Assembly: GCA_003565815.1 (NCBI GenBank)
Contig: PXAS01000374.1
Span: 1 to 5,988 of the forward strand
Reading direction: 5' to 3'
Length of the DNA: 5,988 bases
Origin: PVC group bacterium
GTDB taxonomy: Bacteria; Verrucomicrobiota; Kiritimatiellia; SS1-B-03-39; UBA6053
Shown: positions 5,065-5,988 of the stretch, piece after piece
Layout: every line of letters starts with the position of its first letter
Numbering within the stretch: position 1 is the first letter of the stretch
Made by a program: the position numbers and the translations under genes
The notes under the pieces: generated by a model
Databases searched by the model: none
What the model was told of the DNA's origin: nothing
The model's input: the letters and a program-made list of their open reading frames with translations, nothing else

Positions 5065-5988
5065 AATTTAGCACTATCAATAATATGTTTAATTCTTCAT
5101 TCATCATCGCCGAGATGTCCGGCAATCACAACGCTTCCCTTGACCGGGCATTGGCGATCGTGGACGCGGCGGCTGATGCCGGTGCGCATGCAATCAAAAT
5201 GCAGACCTATACCGCCGACACCATGACACTTAACCTGACCGAAGGCGAGTTTGTAATAAACGATCCCAAATCACTGTGGAAAGGCCGTCAGCTTCACGAT
5301 CTCTACAAAGAGGCCCACACCCCCTGGGACTGGCACAAACCCATCATGGAGCGAGCCAAAGAGCGAGGCATCCTCTGCTTCAGTTCCCCCTTTGACGACA
5401 CGGCGGTGGATTTCTTGGAAACCTTGGGCGTGCCCGCATACAAAATTGCCTCCTTTGAGCTGGTGGATCTGCCCCTGATCAAAAAGTGCGCCCAAACCGA
5501 AAAACCCATCATCATGTCTACCGGCATGGCCACCCTGGCGGAAATCGATGACGCCGTCCGTTGCGCCCGGGAAAACGGCTGCCCGGAAGTCGTGCTGCTG
5601 AAATGCACCAGTACCTATCCCGCCACTCCCGAAAACAGCAATCTTCGCACCATCCCTCACCTTAAAGACCTATTCGGCTGTACCGTTGGTCTCTCCGACC
5701 ATACCCTTGGTATCGGTGCCGCCGTGGCCGCCGTGGCCCTCGGGGCCACCGTTATCGAAAAACACTTCACCCTAAGTCGATCCGACGGCGGGGTTGATTC
5801 CGCCTTCTCCTTGGAGCCGCACGAACTCAAAGCTCTGGTCGAGGAAACCAACCGGGCCTGGCAATCTCTTGGAACCATCAACTACGGCATGCTGCCAGCC
5901 GAAGAAAAATCCCGGAAATTCCGCCGCTCCCTCTACATCGGCGAAGACATGAAGGCCGGGGACACCCTCACCCCCCAGAACCTCCGCA
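5052..5988 (+). CDS. pseI: Pseudaminic acid synthase PseI, 3' partial
   Basis: A NeuB-family synthase that condenses phosphoenolpyruvate with 2,4-diacetamido-2,4,6-trideoxy-L-altrose to give pseudaminic acid. There are 312 codons in the window; the family has about 340-350. Seen: FIIAEMSGNHN (17-27), KMQTYTADT, LWKGRQLHDLY, EAHTPWDWH, FSSPFD, YKIASFE, MSTGMA, LKCTSTYP, GLSDHT (H217) and EKHFTLSR (H238). The two His are 21 apart, like the metal-ligand pair of NeuB. The sequence ends in the start of the C-terminal SAF (antifreeze-like) domain at RRSLY...NLR. AEMSGNHN, LWKGR and the TPWDWH region are PseI-like rather than sialic or legionaminic acid synthase-like. Start choice: ATG at 5052 overlaps the methyltransferase by 13 nt and gives 16 residues before FIIAE, close to known PseI N-termini. 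In-frame ATG at 5085 leaves only five. Neither has a Shine-Dalgarno. G+C rises sharply within this gene. Confidence 0.92.
   Translation, partial: MELLKFSTINNMFNSSFIIAEMSGNHNASLDRALAIVDAAADAGAHAIKMQTYTADTMTLNLTEGEFVINDPKSLWKGRQLHDLYKEAHTPWDWHKPIMERAKERGILCFSSPFDDTAVDFLETLGVPAYKIASFELVDLPLIKKCAQTEKPIIMSTGMATLAEIDDAVRCARENGCPEVVLLKCTSTYPATPENSNLRTIPHLKDLFGCTVGLSDHTLGIGAAVAAVALGATVIEKHFTLSRSDGGVDSAFSLEPHELKALVEETNRAWQSLGTINYGMLPAEEKSRKFRRSLYIGEDMKAGDTLTPQNLR

Noticed and set aside
5040..5090. AT-rich stretch as an internal promoter for pseI
   Set aside because: No convincing paired -35/-10 elements; the AT-richness continues from the methyltransferase gene.
5271..5660. Open frames on the - strand within pseI
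   Set aside because: They are antisense to highly conserved PseI motifs and have Gly/Ala-rich translations without family features.
5052..5988. Sialic acid (NeuB) or legionaminic acid synthase instead of PseI
   Set aside because: AEMSGNHN, LWKGR, TPWDWH and the LKCTSTYP context fit the pseudaminic branch better. The opposite call cannot be fully excluded without a tree.

Overview
The window is one tightly packed stretch of seven genes, all on the + strand. It reads as the interior of a surface-glycan locus built around pseudaminic acid (a nonulosonic acid). The first gene is cut at its 5' end and the last at its 3' end. No promoter, terminator, RNA gene, CRISPR array, insertion sequence or long intergenic gap is visible. 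Gene junctions are 4-nt ATGA overlaps, spacers of 1-15 nt, or (with the start chosen for the last gene) a 13-nt overlap, so the whole window is probably transcribed as one unit from a promoter upstream.

Layout: (1) 1-1302, an acyl/aryl-activating AMP ligase lacking only its extreme N-terminus; (2) 1299-2048, a FabG-like short-chain dehydrogenase/reductase; (3) 2064-2957 and (4) 2954-3841, two tandem paralogues with a Rossmann-like N-terminal domain fused to a LicD/fukutin-type phosphotransferase domain; (5) 3843-4259, a TagD-like HxGH cytidylyltransferase; (6) 4261-5064, an FkbM-family SAM methyltransferase; (7) 5052-5988 and beyond, a pseudaminic acid synthase (PseI) missing the end of its C-terminal SAF domain.

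Proposed working together (inference): PseI makes the C9 acid sugar. The AMP ligase and reductase may make and load an acyl group, perhaps a 3-hydroxyacyl, that decorates it or a neighbouring sugar. The cytidylyltransferase would make a CDP-activated alcohol (CDP-glycerol, CDP-ethanolamine or a relative), and the two LicD-type enzymes would transfer the phospho-alcohol onto the glycan. The FkbM enzyme would O-methylate it. Together this is a candidate decoration cassette for a pseudaminic-acid-containing O-antigen, capsule or flagellin glycan. The LicD pair with the linked cytidylyltransferase is the most interesting part.

Organism: pseudaminic acid and this mix of genes are typical of Gram-negative bacteria with glycosylated flagella or surface polysaccharides, but the window does not fix a phylum. 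Base composition is patchy. Hand-counted 60-base lines run from about 57% (601-660) and 67% (5701-5760) G+C in the outer genes to about 30% (4501-4620) in the methyltransferase. This fits a mosaic locus assembled by horizontal transfer.
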